A stretch of 64,000 nt of DNA, taken from Budorcas taxicolor. Lineage: Eukaryota; Chordata; Mammalia; Artiodactyla; Bovidae. The DNA is taken from positions 36,319,272 through 36,383,271 of the forward strand of contig NC_068910.1 in assembly GCF_023091745.1 (NCBI RefSeq). The letters are read 5' to 3'. A model generated the notes under the pieces. It was not told where the DNA came from, searched no databases, and saw only the letters and a list, made by a program, of their open reading frames with translations. Shown here one piece after another: positions 1-11,739 of the stretch (its first letter is position 1; the number at the start of each line of letters is the position of its first letter). The position numbers and the translations under genes are program-made.

Positions 1-165
1 TCTCCAGCCTATTCTGCAGATTTCAACCAGCATCCACAATTTCATAAGCTGGTTCCTTAAAATAAATCTCTCTGTCTTTTTCTAATACATATATATTGTG
101 TGTACAGACACACACACACACACATGTTCTTTTGATTTGTTTCTCTGGAGAACTCTGATTACTTT
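1..165 (+). mobile_element. 3' end of an old LTR (MaLR-like), cut by window start
   Basis: The stretch has the pattern of an LTR 3' portion: a ccttaaaataaatctctctg segment with an AATAAA-type signal, a TA/CA-rich stretch, then gtttctctggagaactctga. This recalls the ends of old placental LTRs. The upstream part lies outside the window. The subfamily is not determined and the family assignment is tentative. Confidence 0.4.
109..124. repeat. (CA)8 microsatellite
   Basis: Eight uninterrupted CA dinucleotides lie inside the LTR-like end. Confidence 0.9.
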
Positions 166-489
166 ACCAAGAAGGTTTTTCCATTTTGTTTTTTCAAATA
201 ATTGCCTTGAATGTTCTTGTCCACAGAGTTACTCTCCTAATTTTGCAGGATGATGAGCATTGTGGATGGCAGCAGATTTTACCTTCTCCAACAATGACGC
301 TGGGTCCCCATGATTGACCATTTCATAAATGCCATATAGAGTAAATGGGAGCATAGAAAGTTCAAAAAGGCAGTTCTTGCTCCTTGTGAATTTGTGGTAT
401 GACAGGTTTTCAGGTATGGCTTTGGTCTTCTAGTCAAAGTGGGGTCCCTTAGAAAAACATGAATGAAATATCCCACAATTCATTTCATT

Positions 490-1010
490 CATCGATTCAG
501 CTTATAGATATTGACAGCTAACTCTGTGCTGGGGCCAAGTTAGGTCATGTGGGCAGAAAAAAATCAGACATGCATCCTGCTTCATGGAGCTCAGAGTCTG
601 GTAGAGGAGACTGAAAAAGGTTTTAAATAACTAATACTTCTAATACAAACAACTATAAACTGAAATAGGTGCTCTGAAGGTGAGAGGGAGGGTGCTAAGC
701 TGGAGAGGACTGTGGGAGGGATCTTCTTTACATGGCCTACAGAGAGAAAGTTTCTTAGTGAAAATGAATTTTGAGACCCAAACCTTGAGGAGAGGCTAGT
801 CAAATAAATAACTGGAGAAGAAAGTTCCAGGCAAAGAACACAACGTGAAAAGGGACAGGAAACAAGGAAGACCTTGATTGATAGCTGGCTTAATGTGTGA
901 AGGATCGAGGATCACTGGCCAGGAAAGCCTTACCACAGCTGAGTGGAGGACACGGTGGGCGTGAAGGTTGTGAGGAGCACAGGGTAGGAAACTGATTACG
1001 CTGGGAAGAC
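490..1010 (+). repeat. Old mammalian dispersed repeat, copy 1 (unnamed)
   Basis: The stretch contains the signature order of an old dispersed repeat seen elsewhere in this window (30.9, 33.2, 41.7 and 57.6 kb): a 'gctggggcc' head, 'catggagctcagagtctgg', then 'agttccaggcaaagaacaca'. All copies lie on the same strand. I recognise the pattern as an ancient placental interspersed repeat but cannot name the family with certainty. It has no coding potential. Confidence 0.4.
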
Positions 1011-1045
1011 GAAGTTACTTCAGCTGGATTAAAGCTTGAGATTCT

Positions 1046-1287
1046 GGTAGTGGTGGTGGTTTAGTTTCTAAGTCATATCCGACTCTTGCGACCCCCTGAA
1101 CTGTAGCCGGCCAGGCTCCTCTGTCCATGGGGTTTCCCAGGCAAGAGTACTGGAGTCCGTTGCCATTTGCTTCTCCAGGGGATCTTCCCCACCCAGGGAT
1201 CAAACACCATCTGCAGGTGGTTTCCTGCATTGCAGGCTGTCTACTGCATTGCAGGTGGATTCTTTACTACTGAGCCACCAGGGAGTC
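1046..1287 (-). mobile_element. Bov-tA SINE, antisense
   Basis: This is a ruminant tRNA-Glu-derived SINE read on the minus strand. It shows the reverse complements of the 'ggctcagtggtaaagaat' tRNA-like head, the 'gatccctgggt' B-box region and the 'ccatgg' central part. A short internal duplication of the 'ctgcattgcag' segment (about 1226-1256) makes it longer than usual. It directly abuts a BovB fragment. Confidence 0.93.
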
Positions 1288-1289
1288 TT

Positions 1290-1404
1290 TCAGTTCAGTT
1301 CAGTTCAGTCACTCAGTCGTGTCCGACTCTTTGCGACCCCATGAATCGCAGCACGCCAGGCCTCCGTGTCCATCACCATCTCCCGGAGTTCACTCAGACT
1401 CACA
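1290..1404 (-). mobile_element. BovB LINE 3'-terminal fragment, antisense
   Basis: The fragment begins with the (TTCAG)n-like BovB tail in reverse complement and continues with 'gcgaccccatgaatcgcag' and 'ccatctcccggagttcactc'. It corresponds to roughly the last 115 bases of BovB. It shares its terminal module with Bov-A SINE units, but the aggcctccgtgtccatcacc part is specific to the LINE end. Confidence 0.88.
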
Positions 1405-2449
1405 TATATTTTAGGGAAAATATTCACTTCACACTTAACCAGTTTTTATATATGCTTAACTTTCATATTGTTTAAACCAAAAATGAGGCATTGAGGTATT
1501 AGAGAGAAATATATATTTTTAATATGAATATAACCGTCATGAACAGGCACTGCTGTTTCAGGCTAGCTCATGGATACTTGTCTAGAGATCATAAATCTTA
1601 ACGTGTCATAATGTTGATTTGGAAGGCTCTCCATACTTTGAGAGACTATCTCAGTATTGCAAGTCACTTGAAACTCTAGGCTTACTGACTTTTGTGAATT
1701 TTAGTTGTATAACTATTTCTTTCCTTGTCATCTTTCCCTACCTCTCCTCTCCTTTCCCCTCCTTCCTCTCGCTTCTTTTCATTTTTAATCCAGTCCTTAC
1801 CTAGGCCTCAGAAATCATATAGCAGTGAACGTGGTGAATATATCATTTCACCTGTAAAAAGTTACATGCTAGGAGATATGTGTCCTCAAATTCTGTAGTA
1901 CTGCAAAATAGGGTACTCTAGAAATTGTGCTGTAAACGAAGCCCCTCACTGAAGAATTTTAAGCAAATCTCAAACTTCTAATTTGGGAGAGTTTTCATTT
2001 CATATTTTTAAGAATTCAGGTGGACACCCTTTGTTACATTGTTAAGAGTTAAGATTATTATCTGTGTTATTTAAAGGGAAAAAATTCTGATGTTAATGAA
2101 GAAGTAGGGTCTAGGTCCTTGACTAATTAAGACAGGCTGTTAATATTGAATTTCCCTGGATGATATCTGAACTTTCAATGTCACTTTTCCCTTACATTAC
2201 TTTGTATTTTTAAGTTATTTTTCCATAAAGGTTATATGTCTGTGAGTGTGCTTTTTAATAGTGTAAAAGGGTATCTAGTCAAAACTAAGCTTCCTTTCTG
2301 TCACCTTCAGTTATTAATAGTTCTTTCTCTTAGAGGCAATGTAGTATCATTTATCTTTCCAGAGTTATTTAATGAATATGAGTACATATATATTAAGATA
2401 CTTACTCAATAAAAAAGATATGTGACTGTCTACTGTAAAAACAATGGCT
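1405..2449. other. No feature recognised (AT-rich)
   Basis: Unassigned AT-rich sequence with one pyrimidine-rich patch (about 1722-1770, ctttccctac followed by ctcctctcct). No open frame with recognisable protein content. Confidence 0.5.
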
Positions 2450-2790
2450 TGGAATATTATATTTTTACTCAAAGATGAATCTTAGCTATCAGTCTATGCA
2501 TGGCTGTCTCTTGGTTGCCAATGACTACTCAGAATATTTATTCATTTGTACCAAGATCATAATACCAGACCCTTGGTCATCATCATTTGTGCTCTCTACA
2601 GGCCTTTGCTACTATAAACATTATTTGTGTAAACATATGTGAGTGTATCTGCAGTTCAAATTCTTAATAGAAGCATGGGAATTTCTCAGTGAAAAAGTAG
2701 TGCATTTGCATTTTTAGCATTTGTTATTCTCAGATTCCCCTCCAAAGAAATGATCACAATCTACATCCTCCAAATAATGTCTTTATATGT
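2450..2790 (-). mobile_element. Possible old L1 relic, antisense
   Basis: The order 'gctactataaacattatttg', 'gaatttctcagtgaaaa', 'gcatttgcatttttag' and 'ctcagattcccctccaaag' resembles the reverse complement of the L1 ORF2 3' region found in old mammalian L1s. It is highly diverged, so this is a weak call. Confidence 0.3.
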
Positions 2791-3189
2791 TTTGAGTAGA
2801 GGCAGTAGCTCCTTGGTGAGTAGCAGAAATTCATTCTATAATCTGCCAACATTAGCGATTTTCACAAACCTTACAGGCCATCACATATCTAGATAGAGCA
2901 ACTTATATTAGGCATTTTGTGCAAGGTCATGGTTGCTGTTGTTTCTGTCCTTTCTAGCTATAAGAGCACATTAAGGGCTCTCAATTACAGGGTTGAATGT
3001 TATGTTATGAGGTGCTAGCTGCAGGTAAGACCATGCCATGACTAGATAGTCAAAATTGGTCTGATTTTGTGCAATGGATAGAAGATGCCAAGAATGTATA
3101 GTCTTAGCTTAAGGCAGCATTAGGATTTGGTTTCCAAAGTGATAACCTAATTGATCTTTGGAGAACTTGCAATCAGATAAGAGTAAGTT
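2791..3189. other. No feature recognised
   Basis: Unassigned sequence without recognisable repeat or coding content. Confidence 0.5.
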
Positions 3190-3385
3190 AACAGTGAATA
3201 ATAGCCCTCAGTTGTTGAGCATTAACAATATGCCTGAAATCTTTGCATATGTTATTTCTAATCTTTACAACAAGCCTCCAAGGTGGGTGTTATTATCTGC
3301 ACTTATCAGTTGTGGAAAAATAGATTCAGAGAGGTGGAGTGCCTCTCAGTGTCTGATAACTGGCAGAGCAGGAATTTCAGTAAAA
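3190..3385 (-). mobile_element. MIR SINE, antisense
   Basis: An ancient tRNA-derived core-SINE. The reverse-complement landmarks are present in order: 'tatgttatttctaatcttta', 'aaggtgggtgttattatctg', a diverged acagatgaggaaactgaggc equivalent ('aaatagattcagagaggtgg'), and 'tggcagagcagga'. An open frame of 131 codons crosses it but has no protein family content. Confidence 0.6.
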
Positions 3386-4604
3386 AGGCTGATAACTAAT
3401 CATTGGCAAGGCAGCTATTTCAGTTTAACTCTCTGTTCTATCTTCCACATGGCCCTGGCATTTGTCATAGCTATACCTACTTTTTTTTTTTTCCTCTTTT
3501 GTATTGCATTATTTCAGTTGGTTACAATCACTTTGCTAACCTTTATGCATTAACAAGTTCCTAGTTACCAGTACTCCGGAAATTTTAGACAGTGCCTTGG
3601 CTAAAGGATCTCTTTCTTTGGTTGGTGCAACATTTGTACCTCGGCTGCTTAGCATCCCTTTAATCTGCCTGATAGATGGTCTGCAAGTCCTGAATCCCGC
3701 AGTCCTATGTCTCCTCACATCACCCACAACCTAATGTTTCTGAACTGACATCTCACAAGATTTATTGAGATGGTTTAGTTTTCTAGTACTGCACTGACTG
3801 TAATTAGTGGCTGACATGGGGTGATTTATTATTGGAAATTTCCTTAGAAATTTACTTTGTGTTTTGGAGCTAAGAGATGAGTGTTAGAATTTTAGATTTA
3901 CAGCTCTTGTCCTGCACCACTTAGCATATCAAAACTACATTTTGGGATTGCCAGGCAGCTTGACATCTTAGGGAAGGTCATCCCAACTCTAAGTGAAATT
4001 GAAATGTGTAGCAATTAAGGGCAGTGAAGAAGGTACATAGCCAAATTAATTCTTCTTGATTAGACCCTGATTAGAATCTTTAAATATATAAACAGATGAA
4101 AAGAATTTAAGATGTGGGCCAGTCAAAGCCAAGGTTTCAGGAAAACATCTAACAATTTTACAAAGACAAAGAAATCAGAAGACAAAACCCTGAGCTATCA
4201 AAGCATGAAGGCGCAAGGAAGAGGAATCCCCCTATGGCCAGGCTTGCACAGAGAATGCAGATCAGGGGAAAATGACTCACAACAGGTTGGCAACCTACCC
4301 TGTCTGAGAGCCTGTCAGAAGAAGTCAGGTAAAATTCTGAACCCATTGACAGACGTTGGAGAGATGTAGCCATAGTGGAGAGGGGAAGGCGTTATCCAAG
4401 AAGTATGAGTAGGCTAAGTGTGAGAAAGAAGAGATCACCATCAGCTTCCACACAAACTTGTTTTCTCTCTACCATTAGTCATGGCACTGTGGTCAATGTT
4501 GTGTTGTGAAAGGGCAGTTTTTGGTCACGCCAGCTTTCTCGATAAATAGAAGATGCTCTTCTCCTCTTTTAAGTAATGCATCTCTCAAAGCCTAATATCT
4601 CTCT
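3386..4604. other. No feature recognised
   Basis: Unassigned sequence. It contains a T12 run at 3481-3492. Short open frames here have no family resemblance and are taken as chance. Confidence 0.5.
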
Positions 4605-4615
4605 ATTATTTGCAT

Positions 4616-4875
4616 GCTGCTAAGTCGCTTCAGTCATGTCTGACTCTGTGCGACCGCAGAGACGGCAGCCCACCAGGCTCCCCTGTCCCTGGGATTCTCC
4701 AGGCAAGAACACTGGAGTGGGTTGCCATTTCCTTCTCCAATGCATGGAAGTGAAAGTGAAGTCGCTCAGTCGTGTCCGACTCCTAGCGACCCCATGGACT
4801 GCAGCCCACCAGGCTCCTCCTTCCATGGGATTTGCCAGGCAAGAGTACTGGAGTGGGTTGCCATTGCCCTCTCCA
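4616..4875 (-). mobile_element. BOV-A2 SINE, antisense, with 11-bp TSD
   Basis: A dimer of two Bov-A units joined by 'tgcatggaagtgaaagtgaa'. It ends in a gctgctaag head (reverse complement of the CTTAGCAGC tail) and starts with ctctcc. It is flanked by a perfect 11-bp duplication attatttgcat at 4605-4615 and 4876-4886, which proves a complete retrotransposition event. Open frames on both strands here are SINE translations, not genes. Confidence 0.97.
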
Positions 4876-4956
4876 ATTATTTGCATATAATTCTTTTAAA
4901 AAAAATCTCCCTGCAAGGCATCAAATAGCCTTTTTATTTTGCCATTATTTTCAAAA

Positions 4957-5140
4957 AATATTTATTTGGCTTCAGTGGGTAGGGGATCTTCGATCTTTGT
5001 TGTAACATGCGAGATCTTTTAGTGGCGGCATGCAGACTCTTAGTTGTGGCTTGTGGGATCTAGTTCCCTGACCAGGGAGCAAACCTGGGTCCCCTGCATT
5101 GGGAGTGTAAAGCCTTAGCTACTGATCCAGCAGGAAAGTC
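4957..5140 (-). mobile_element. CHR-type cetartiodactyl SINE, antisense
   Basis: A tRNA-Glu-related SINE of the CHR family read in reverse: 'tttatttggcttcagtgggt', 'atcttttagtggcggcatgc', 'ctagttccctgaccagggag', then 'ccagcaggaaagtc'. This family predates Bov-tA and is shared with whales and hippos. No clear TSD. Confidence 0.8.
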
Positions 5141-5504
5141 ATCTGCGTAGATTTCTATCAAGAACTTTAGGTCACTCAGGATTTTAGTTTTTTTTTTTTT
5201 TGCATGTGTGTATGAATTTCAGAAGTTCTGTCATACTTAGGATTTCCTGTCTGATAGTCATGTTTGGCATTGACTGCAACTCTATGTTGTTATCAGAAGC
5301 CCTTCCCATATTGCATCTTATTACAAGCATCTTCTGACTATGGAGTTGTGGATACAACCATTTGAGTGTTTATTGAACAGTTTACTGCCTTTATGGAGTG
5401 TCCACCAATGAACACTTTTTAGGCACTTACTGGTGTTAGAATCCACAGACTAAGTTGGTAGGATGGAAAGTGAATGATAACTTAATCTCTGTTATGTGTT
5501 GTGA
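5141..5504. other. No feature recognised
   Basis: Unassigned sequence with a T13 run near 5188-5200. Confidence 0.5.
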
Positions 5505-5648
5505 TATTTTCTTTTCTTGTCTCCTATTAGAGTGTGAGGTAATTGACCATGTTTCTTACTTGTCTGTGTTCCAAATGCATGGGGCATTCCCCTGTGTCTC
5601 ACTGTTCTAGTACTAAAGTGCTCCGTAAATAAAAGTCTGAATGAATTC
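5505..5648 (+). mobile_element. L2 LINE 3' end (tentative)
   Basis: The layout 'gagtgtgaggtaattgacca', 'tcttacttgtctgtgttcc', 'ggggcattcccctgtgtctc', 'aagtgctccgtaaataaaa' and a gaatgaatt end follows the well-known L2 3'-UTR end (gtaggtgctcaataaatat then tgaatgaat). Confidence 0.5.
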
Positions 5649-5934
5649 TATTTTTGGTTTCTTTATCTGACACCTTCTCTTGTACTTTCTGGGTAATAAG
5701 AAGTAGAGATATGAGTTTCCAGTAGATTTATGCCTTATAATTAAGAAATATTGATTTAATACTTTTTTGTCCTGTGGACATTATTTAATCATTAACTAAT
5801 AAGATTTATTGAGTACCTTGCAGTTCTGTAGCCCTATACTTGATGGTGTTAGCTGCTAAGCACATAATTGTTTTGAATGGAATAATAATTTAGGTTAATT
5901 TGATATCCAAAACTAAGTGCTATATGTTAAAAAA

Positions 5935-6720
5935 ATTCAGCTGAGTAAATTTTAAAGAACTTATTGGCTTTATTCAACAATTCATGAATCTCTTCTAGCA
6001 ATTAGAAAGGAGCTCTGAGCTGTATTAAAAAAAAGACTTTTATAGTCAGAAGTGAGTGGGAACAAGGAAGTTATACAAAAAGTGAATTATATAGAGTTGT
6101 GGCAATGTCACCTTCCTATAGGAGAGAGCAGGGGTCTTATCTGGCAGATTAACTCATTACTGCTGACCAGGTCATTCCAGATTGACTTTTTTAAGATTCC
6201 ATTCCTGGGAGAGGCTGAATCTATAATTTAGTATCAAGTCTCCAGGGCTTCTCAGGTGGCCCAGTGGTAAAGATCTGCCTGCAGTGCAGGAGACCCAGGT
6301 ACAGTCCTTGGGTCAGGAAGATCCCCTAGAGAAGGGAAAGGCTACCCACTCCAGTATTCTTGCCTGGAGAACCCATGGACAGAGGAGCCTGGTGGGCTAC
6401 AGTCCATGGCGTTGCAGAGTCAGACACAGCTGAGCGGCTGACACTTTCGCTTACTTTCACATCAAGTCTCTGATTGGTGACATGGGTCTTAGCCGAAGTG
6501 ACTCCATTTGGATCCTGTTGTCTTCTTTTGTTAGCACGTGTCTGAGGTTGAGAGAATGAGGGGAGACTGTAACTTCAAACATGGTTGGAAAGTCATCAAG
6601 GAGACACTTTCTTCCTTTTATATGGGTTTTGTTCTCCACTGGTTGCAAGCAGTGAAGATTCATTTAATTTTTTGTTAGGTAGTGTGGCTTTATCAGAAGG
6701 ATAAAAGCAGAAATGAAGAA
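5935..6720. repeat. Unresolved old repeat-like segment, split by a Bov-tA
   Basis: The halves before 6242 and after 6461 read through if the young SINE is removed. The 'ttattcaacaattcatgaat' and 'ggagctctgagctgtatt' motifs resemble dispersed sequence I associate with old LTR or L1 non-coding regions. The family is not identified. Confidence 0.3.
6243..6460 (+). mobile_element. Bov-tA SINE with 10-bp TSD
   Basis: A full-length sense copy running from cagggcttctcaggtggccc to gctgagcggctgacac, with an A-poor tail. The 10-bp duplication atcaagtctc is perfect at 6233-6242 and 6461-6470. Confidence 0.97.
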
Positions 6721-8289
6721 GAAATATCTTTCACACGGAAAGTTCTGATTGGGATTCTGAAAAAGCTTCACAACTGTGGTATACCTGGACCTTACCTAAG
6801 GAGGAAAGTCTAGGAAGTTCAGGACCAGAAGGTTGTATGGGATCTTTTTTGATACTTACCTGATTAGGAGTGTTGGCAATTTATGGATCCCTAGTTGACA
6901 ATGGCACAGTTATATGATTCACCTACTCTTTCTTTCTCATGATTGTGGTCTGTGGACTTCTTTTCCCCCCTCATTCCCAATGAATTGCTTGCACTTTTTT
7001 CATGAGAAGAGACTAAATTGGTTAAGTCACCATCTCCCCAGTTTGAGGGCAGTGCCCTAGCTAGGGGCTGCCTAGTGGACTGCTGGCTGCCCTATGACGA
7101 GCTGCCTGTGATCAGCTGTCCTTTACCAGATGTCCAACACAGTCCCAATCCGTGTTGCTAGTGGGATGGCTTCCTGATCTGAGATAAGAAGTACATCAGA
7201 GAACTCTGAGATGTACCTTTCTGTGAGTCAGCTTTCAGAACCTCGTGGATTCCTTTCCTTTTCCTCTTAGTCTTTCTTTCTTTTTTAATTTAGAAAAGAA
7301 CTCAATATTTAATCAAATTAAGTGGAGAGTAGTAACAGGATCTTAAAACAGTGGGATCTGATGCTCCATAGTCCTTTGAGAACAAGCACTATGATTGAAA
7401 CTAGTCTGTTTTCTCTATTCACTTTTTAAATTGATTGCTAGAAATCAAGAACATTCCTATAATATCTAAGAAATTGCTTAAAAGATAATTTGAGTCTCTT
7501 CACTCCTTATACTACTGCCAAGAGCTCTCCTCAACTCCACCAATCATAGAAGGATCAGAATCCATACTAGAAATATATTCCAAGTTCAGTTCAGCTGCTC
7601 CATAGGTGCTTGCACCTATAAGATGCTAGAGGTTTGGGCTCAGTGGAGCCCCATTCATCATTACTGTACAACTCTGCCAGTGTTTAAAAGGTGCTACAGG
7701 GAACTACAAGTCATGCGCCAATTTAAACGATTGCAAGCTCAACTGGTATAGCCAAAAGCAAGCTCAAAGCTGTGTGGCATCAGACCAGGAGTGGAAAATA
7801 ACCTGACACTGAGTTATTGCTTCCTCTGAATGACAGTCTTTCAAGCAGAGCAGAAAAGGTGGAAGTCTGTGTTGTTGGAAGATGTTTATATCCACCCCCA
7901 TTTCTCGTTCAAATTGACGACTTTTGCAAAGTGTGTTTCCCTGAAACCCTTAAAGGAGAGTGACATGTTACTACAAGGGAAGACAAAGGTAGAGTCTGTT
8001 CAGTAATGATTACGCAGTCAGGGCTTTATCTGCTTGCAGATAATTTGTGGCTTATTTTTTAATCCTCTGGCAGTTTCTTTCTCCTCTGTTCTATTTACCT
8101 GCTATTTACAGCCCTGAGCCAGTCAGTGTTGAGTACTAGGTGAATTTTACTTTTAAAAAATTCACTAAAAGAAAACATGTATTTCCAAAATGGACATATT
8201 GATACTAGCAATATTTTAAATGTGATGTTCACGGAAGCTTCATGATGACTAGAACTATTGTTATTCCTGCTTAAAAAAATACACAACAT
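6721..8289. other. No feature recognised
   Basis: About 1.6 kb of unassigned single-copy-looking sequence. No long open frame, no tandem repeat and no confident interspersed repeat. Confidence 0.5.
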
Positions 8290-8690
8290 GAGAGATTTGA
8301 GTTAAATTTTATCTGGGGCAAAATGAGAACTGCAGCCCAGGAGACAGCATCTCAGATAGCTCTGGGAAACTGCTCCAAAGAGGTGAGTTGTAGGTAGGTC
8401 AGTATATATGTAATTTTGGTGAAGGGGTACTACATGGAATCAAGTATGTATTTTCCAGAAGGTTTCTGTTAGTCTTATGAAGCTTTCTGCTAGTCACAGT
8501 CACCATGGAGGATTTTAGTGATTTTCGTTATGAGGAGATACAAGAATTGGGCTCATAAAATCGGCTCCTTAAAAATACCTATCTGAAGACCTGTCCTGCC
8601 AGTTTTTCCCCAAGCACAGAATGCCTCATTTCTGCTCTCCACCCTGAACTCCTTTCAGGGGGTGTTGAAGGTCAGAAGCTGCAGTAGCAC
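8290..8690. repeat. Unresolved repeat-like segment (possibly L1 5' UTR-type)
   Basis: The 'aaaatgagaactgcagccca', 'gagacagcatctcagatagc' and 'aactgctccaaagaggtgag' series recalls dispersed mammalian sequence, possibly from an L1 5' region. I cannot name it with confidence. Confidence 0.3.
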
Positions 8691-8751
8691 ATGATTTAAT
8701 CCTTGTAGTGGTAGATGGCAAGTGTCAATTGGTAGTTGACACTGTTTAACT

Positions 8752-8908
8752 GCAATGCAGGAGACCTGGGTTTGATTTCTGGATCTGGAAGATCCCTGGA
8801 AGAGGAAATAGCAACCCCCTCCAGTATTCTTGCCTGGAAAATCCCATGGACAGAGAAGCCTGGAGGGTTATAGTCCACGGGGTCACAAAGAGTCAGATAA
8901 CTCTGACT

Positions 8909-8937
<29 letters not shown>
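8752..8937 (+). mobile_element. 5'-truncated Bov-tA SINE with (AC)n tail and TSD
   Basis: The copy starts inside the element at gcaatgcaggagacctggg, so it lacks the first third (tRNA-like head). It ends in gactaaa followed by an AC tract. The 13-bp duplication acactgtttaact is found at 8739-8751 and 8938-8950; its first bases overlap the AC tail. The microsatellite is therefore the SINE tail. Confidence 0.93.

Positions 8938-8941
<4 letters not shown>
8912..8941. repeat. (AC)15 microsatellite
   Basis: Fifteen uninterrupted AC dinucleotides form the tail of the Bov-tA copy. A minus-strand frame through it (MCVCVCVC) is a repeat translation. Confidence 0.97.
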
Positions 8942-8943
<2 letters not shown>

Positions 8944-8950
8944 TTTAACT

Positions 8951-9055
8951 AGTGAGTAGAGTGAGGCTTTAGAAAACATTAGCTAACTTGTTAAGGTCTC
9001 TAAGATGGTGTGTGGCAGATCCAGTGCTCAGACCCCGGGAAAAGAGGCTCAGTAT
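8951..9055 (-). mobile_element. MIR SINE fragment, antisense (tentative)
   Basis: Diverged core: 'gaggctttagaaaacattag', 'aacttgttaaggtctctaag', 'gtggcagatccagtgctcag'. This is the expected order of an antisense MIR. Confidence 0.45.
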
Positions 9056-11462
9056 TAATCCTGTGCTGATGTTATCCCATTGTGAGCACTGTGATCTCTA
9101 TGACTTCATGTGTCTCCCAAGCAAGCAGGTATCCTGAGGGTATCAGTTTGGTTAATGAGGACTTCCCAGACCATGAAGAATTTAGGATGTTTAGCTTTTA
9201 GTGGTGGAAATTCAGTGCACGGGATTGCAGTAGATGTCTTTATATTTATGAAAGGTTTTCAAGTGGAAGATGATCTATTCTGCATTTGCACAGTAGTAAG
9301 AACCAAGACATACTAAAGAAAACAGTAGTGAGGCAACTGAGTGGAAGAACCCCAAAATAAATAGGCTGTCTCAGCATGTAGTGAATCCCCCATCACCAGA
9401 AATGTTCAAAAATAGTCTCTTTTGGTCTTATAGGAATCTTAGATCAGTGGGTTGATTATGATGAATTATAGAGAATCAGTACCCAAAATAGTCTGTGGAA
9501 CAGCAAGAAAAAAACCATACTTTTCTGTGGATGCATATTTGGGGAATTATCTTTTGTCAGTTTATAATAGATATTAGAACATGAAAGGCCCCCAAAATTA
9601 TTTAGGAAAACAAAGTGAAGCTCCTCAAACTGTTTATTTAACCCTGGATTTCCCAAGATTTTTAATTTATGATTATAAAATACTGCAAAATTCTTCATTT
9701 CATGTAATACAATCAAGAACCCATAGGAGATAGTTTGCAAATGTTGATCTTAACCTACAGAAAATGGCATTGTATGCAGAGATTTTGTATGCAGCTATTT
9801 GTAATGAGAAACAAAAGAACTCTTACCATCCTTGGTGAATCTGGGAGAAAGCAGGGCTAGTTTGGCATGGTGCAGGGATGGATAAAGAATGTTGTTTTAG
9901 ATGTGCTATTTTGTATTCTATTCTGAGAAATAATCAAATGTTGATGGTAATAAACTTGCTTTTGCACACATGTAAAGGAATAGCACATGTTTCTAGACTT
10001 TGATTTTAATTTCTTATAACGGGTCTTATTTTTCCTGGGTATGCTTCTACTTACTTAAAAACAGATGCTCTCTGAAAAATTCATGAAAACTGAAAATATG
10101 CTGGAGACTTTGGAGAGAAGCTCTTCACCCTGTTTATTAAAGTTAGATTTTTTTTTAAACAAATGGTCTTTTGCATCATCTGTTTGGCAGTTAGCTTTAT
10201 GGCCTTGAGCATACCTTCTGGATTTATGCAACTCAGTCTCTTCATTTACCTACTAAATTGTACAGAAAAATGGACATCCCATATATCGGTATTTAGGTGA
10301 AAAGATAGATCCTTTCAAACAAATTTATATTGGTGATTTAAAGAATGAGTCTTGCAGTTTGGACAGGTAAACATGTTTTCTAAAATGAAAGTTTTTCAAA
10401 TCTGGTATTAAGTGTAAATTTTACATAGTATCATTTGTACCACCCACGCCCCCAAGTTGATAGAGTGCTTCATAGCTTTATTCTTTGTCAGATGTAAAAA
10501 GGCTCTCTATATGTCATTTTGGTTTGACTTATAAATTTGTAGTTTTCTTGTGTAGGGATTTGCATACAACCTTCCATTTTAATTTTAAAAACGCAGCCTC
10601 AGAATCTTTCTTCTAAAATTAAAAATTTAACCATGGAGAAATGATGATGCTGCAGTGGTTTAGTGTGTTTTTCTGGTGCTCTGAACCTTTGAGAGGCAGA
10701 TCTGACAGTATAAGCAAATGCAGCAGTCCCAGGGTGGGATTATAATTCAAACCTCTGGTTTATCCAATTCAGTATGAGTAAGATACACTGTGAATGAACA
10801 GCAAGCCTGTGAGAAACCTACGAGTGTGGAACCAATGGTATTTAATTCAGGTAATAAAATAAAATTCTCAAACACACACTAAATTAAAAAGCCAGAAGAA
10901 GCAGTTCTAATTACATGCCTTAACTAGAAGTACAATATTTGTAGAGTAGCTTATCCAATTATATGCAAATTTGTTCCTTTGGCACAATTTGCCTATATAA
11001 GCAGCATTAGTTTAGTATAAAATATTTGTTTGTTATTGAAATTGGCTCTAGTATAATTTCTGAGTTTTGATAAATAGTTCCAGTTTTATAGGATCACCCA
11101 TGGTTCTCCGTAGCTGCTGTTCTCAACCTGTGTATTTTTCATTGTAAATTTCTTGAATAAATAATGACTTATTGGTCTACAGTCTTTTATCTGAAACCCT
11201 TGGGGCTAAAGCTGTTTTAGAATTTTATATTTTAGAAGGGTAATGTGCTCGCTGAGCTATATGCCACATGATGTTCCCATAGGGTCACAGGCAACACCTA
11301 AGCCTATTGCCATTTCCACAGCGAGGCATAAGAATAGTTACTTGAGTGGGATAAACATCACAAAGAGTTCCATTTCAGCTCAAGTCAGGTTTTGCTGACT
11401 ATAGGTTTGGTTTTCAGAGGTTTTTGAATATTAGGATTACATATAAGAGATTATGGACCTGT
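9056..11462. other. No feature recognised; one promoter-like motif cluster
   Basis: About 2.4 kb, mostly unassigned. A CCAAT/octamer/TATA-like cluster lies at 10955-11001 (see findings). From about 11170 the 'cttttatctgaaacccttgg' segment resembles the end of an old DNA transposon of unknown family. No coding content recognised. Confidence 0.45.
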
Positions 11463-11474
11463 AATATTAAACAT

Positions 11475-11685
11475 GGCGCTTCAGGTGGCTCAATGGTAAA
11501 GAATTTGCCTGCCAATTCAAAAGACGCAGGAGACGTGGGTTTGATCCCTGGGTCAAGAAGATCCGTGGAGAAGGAAATGGCAACCCACTCCAGTATTCCT
11601 GTCTCAATAATACCATGGAGGAGCCTGGTGGACTATAGTCCATGGTGTCACAAAGAGTCAGACGCAACTGAGTGACTGAGGATGC
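11475..11685 (+). mobile_element. Bov-tA SINE with 12-bp TSD
   Basis: A sense copy from ggcgcttcaggtggctcaat to gcaactgagtgactgag. It has a small insertion in the tRNA-like part (ccaattcaaaagacg) and a few deletions. The 12-bp duplication aatattaaacat is exact at 11463-11474 and 11686-11697. Confidence 0.96.
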
Positions 11686-11739
11686 AATATTAAACATAAT
11701 ACCTAACCATTATTGACCTTCCTATGAACGATACACTGT

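Noticed and set aside
3158..3553. 131-codon plus-strand frame.
   Set aside because: It overlaps an antisense MIR and ends in a phenylalanine run from the poly-T tract. The composition looks like translated repeat DNA.
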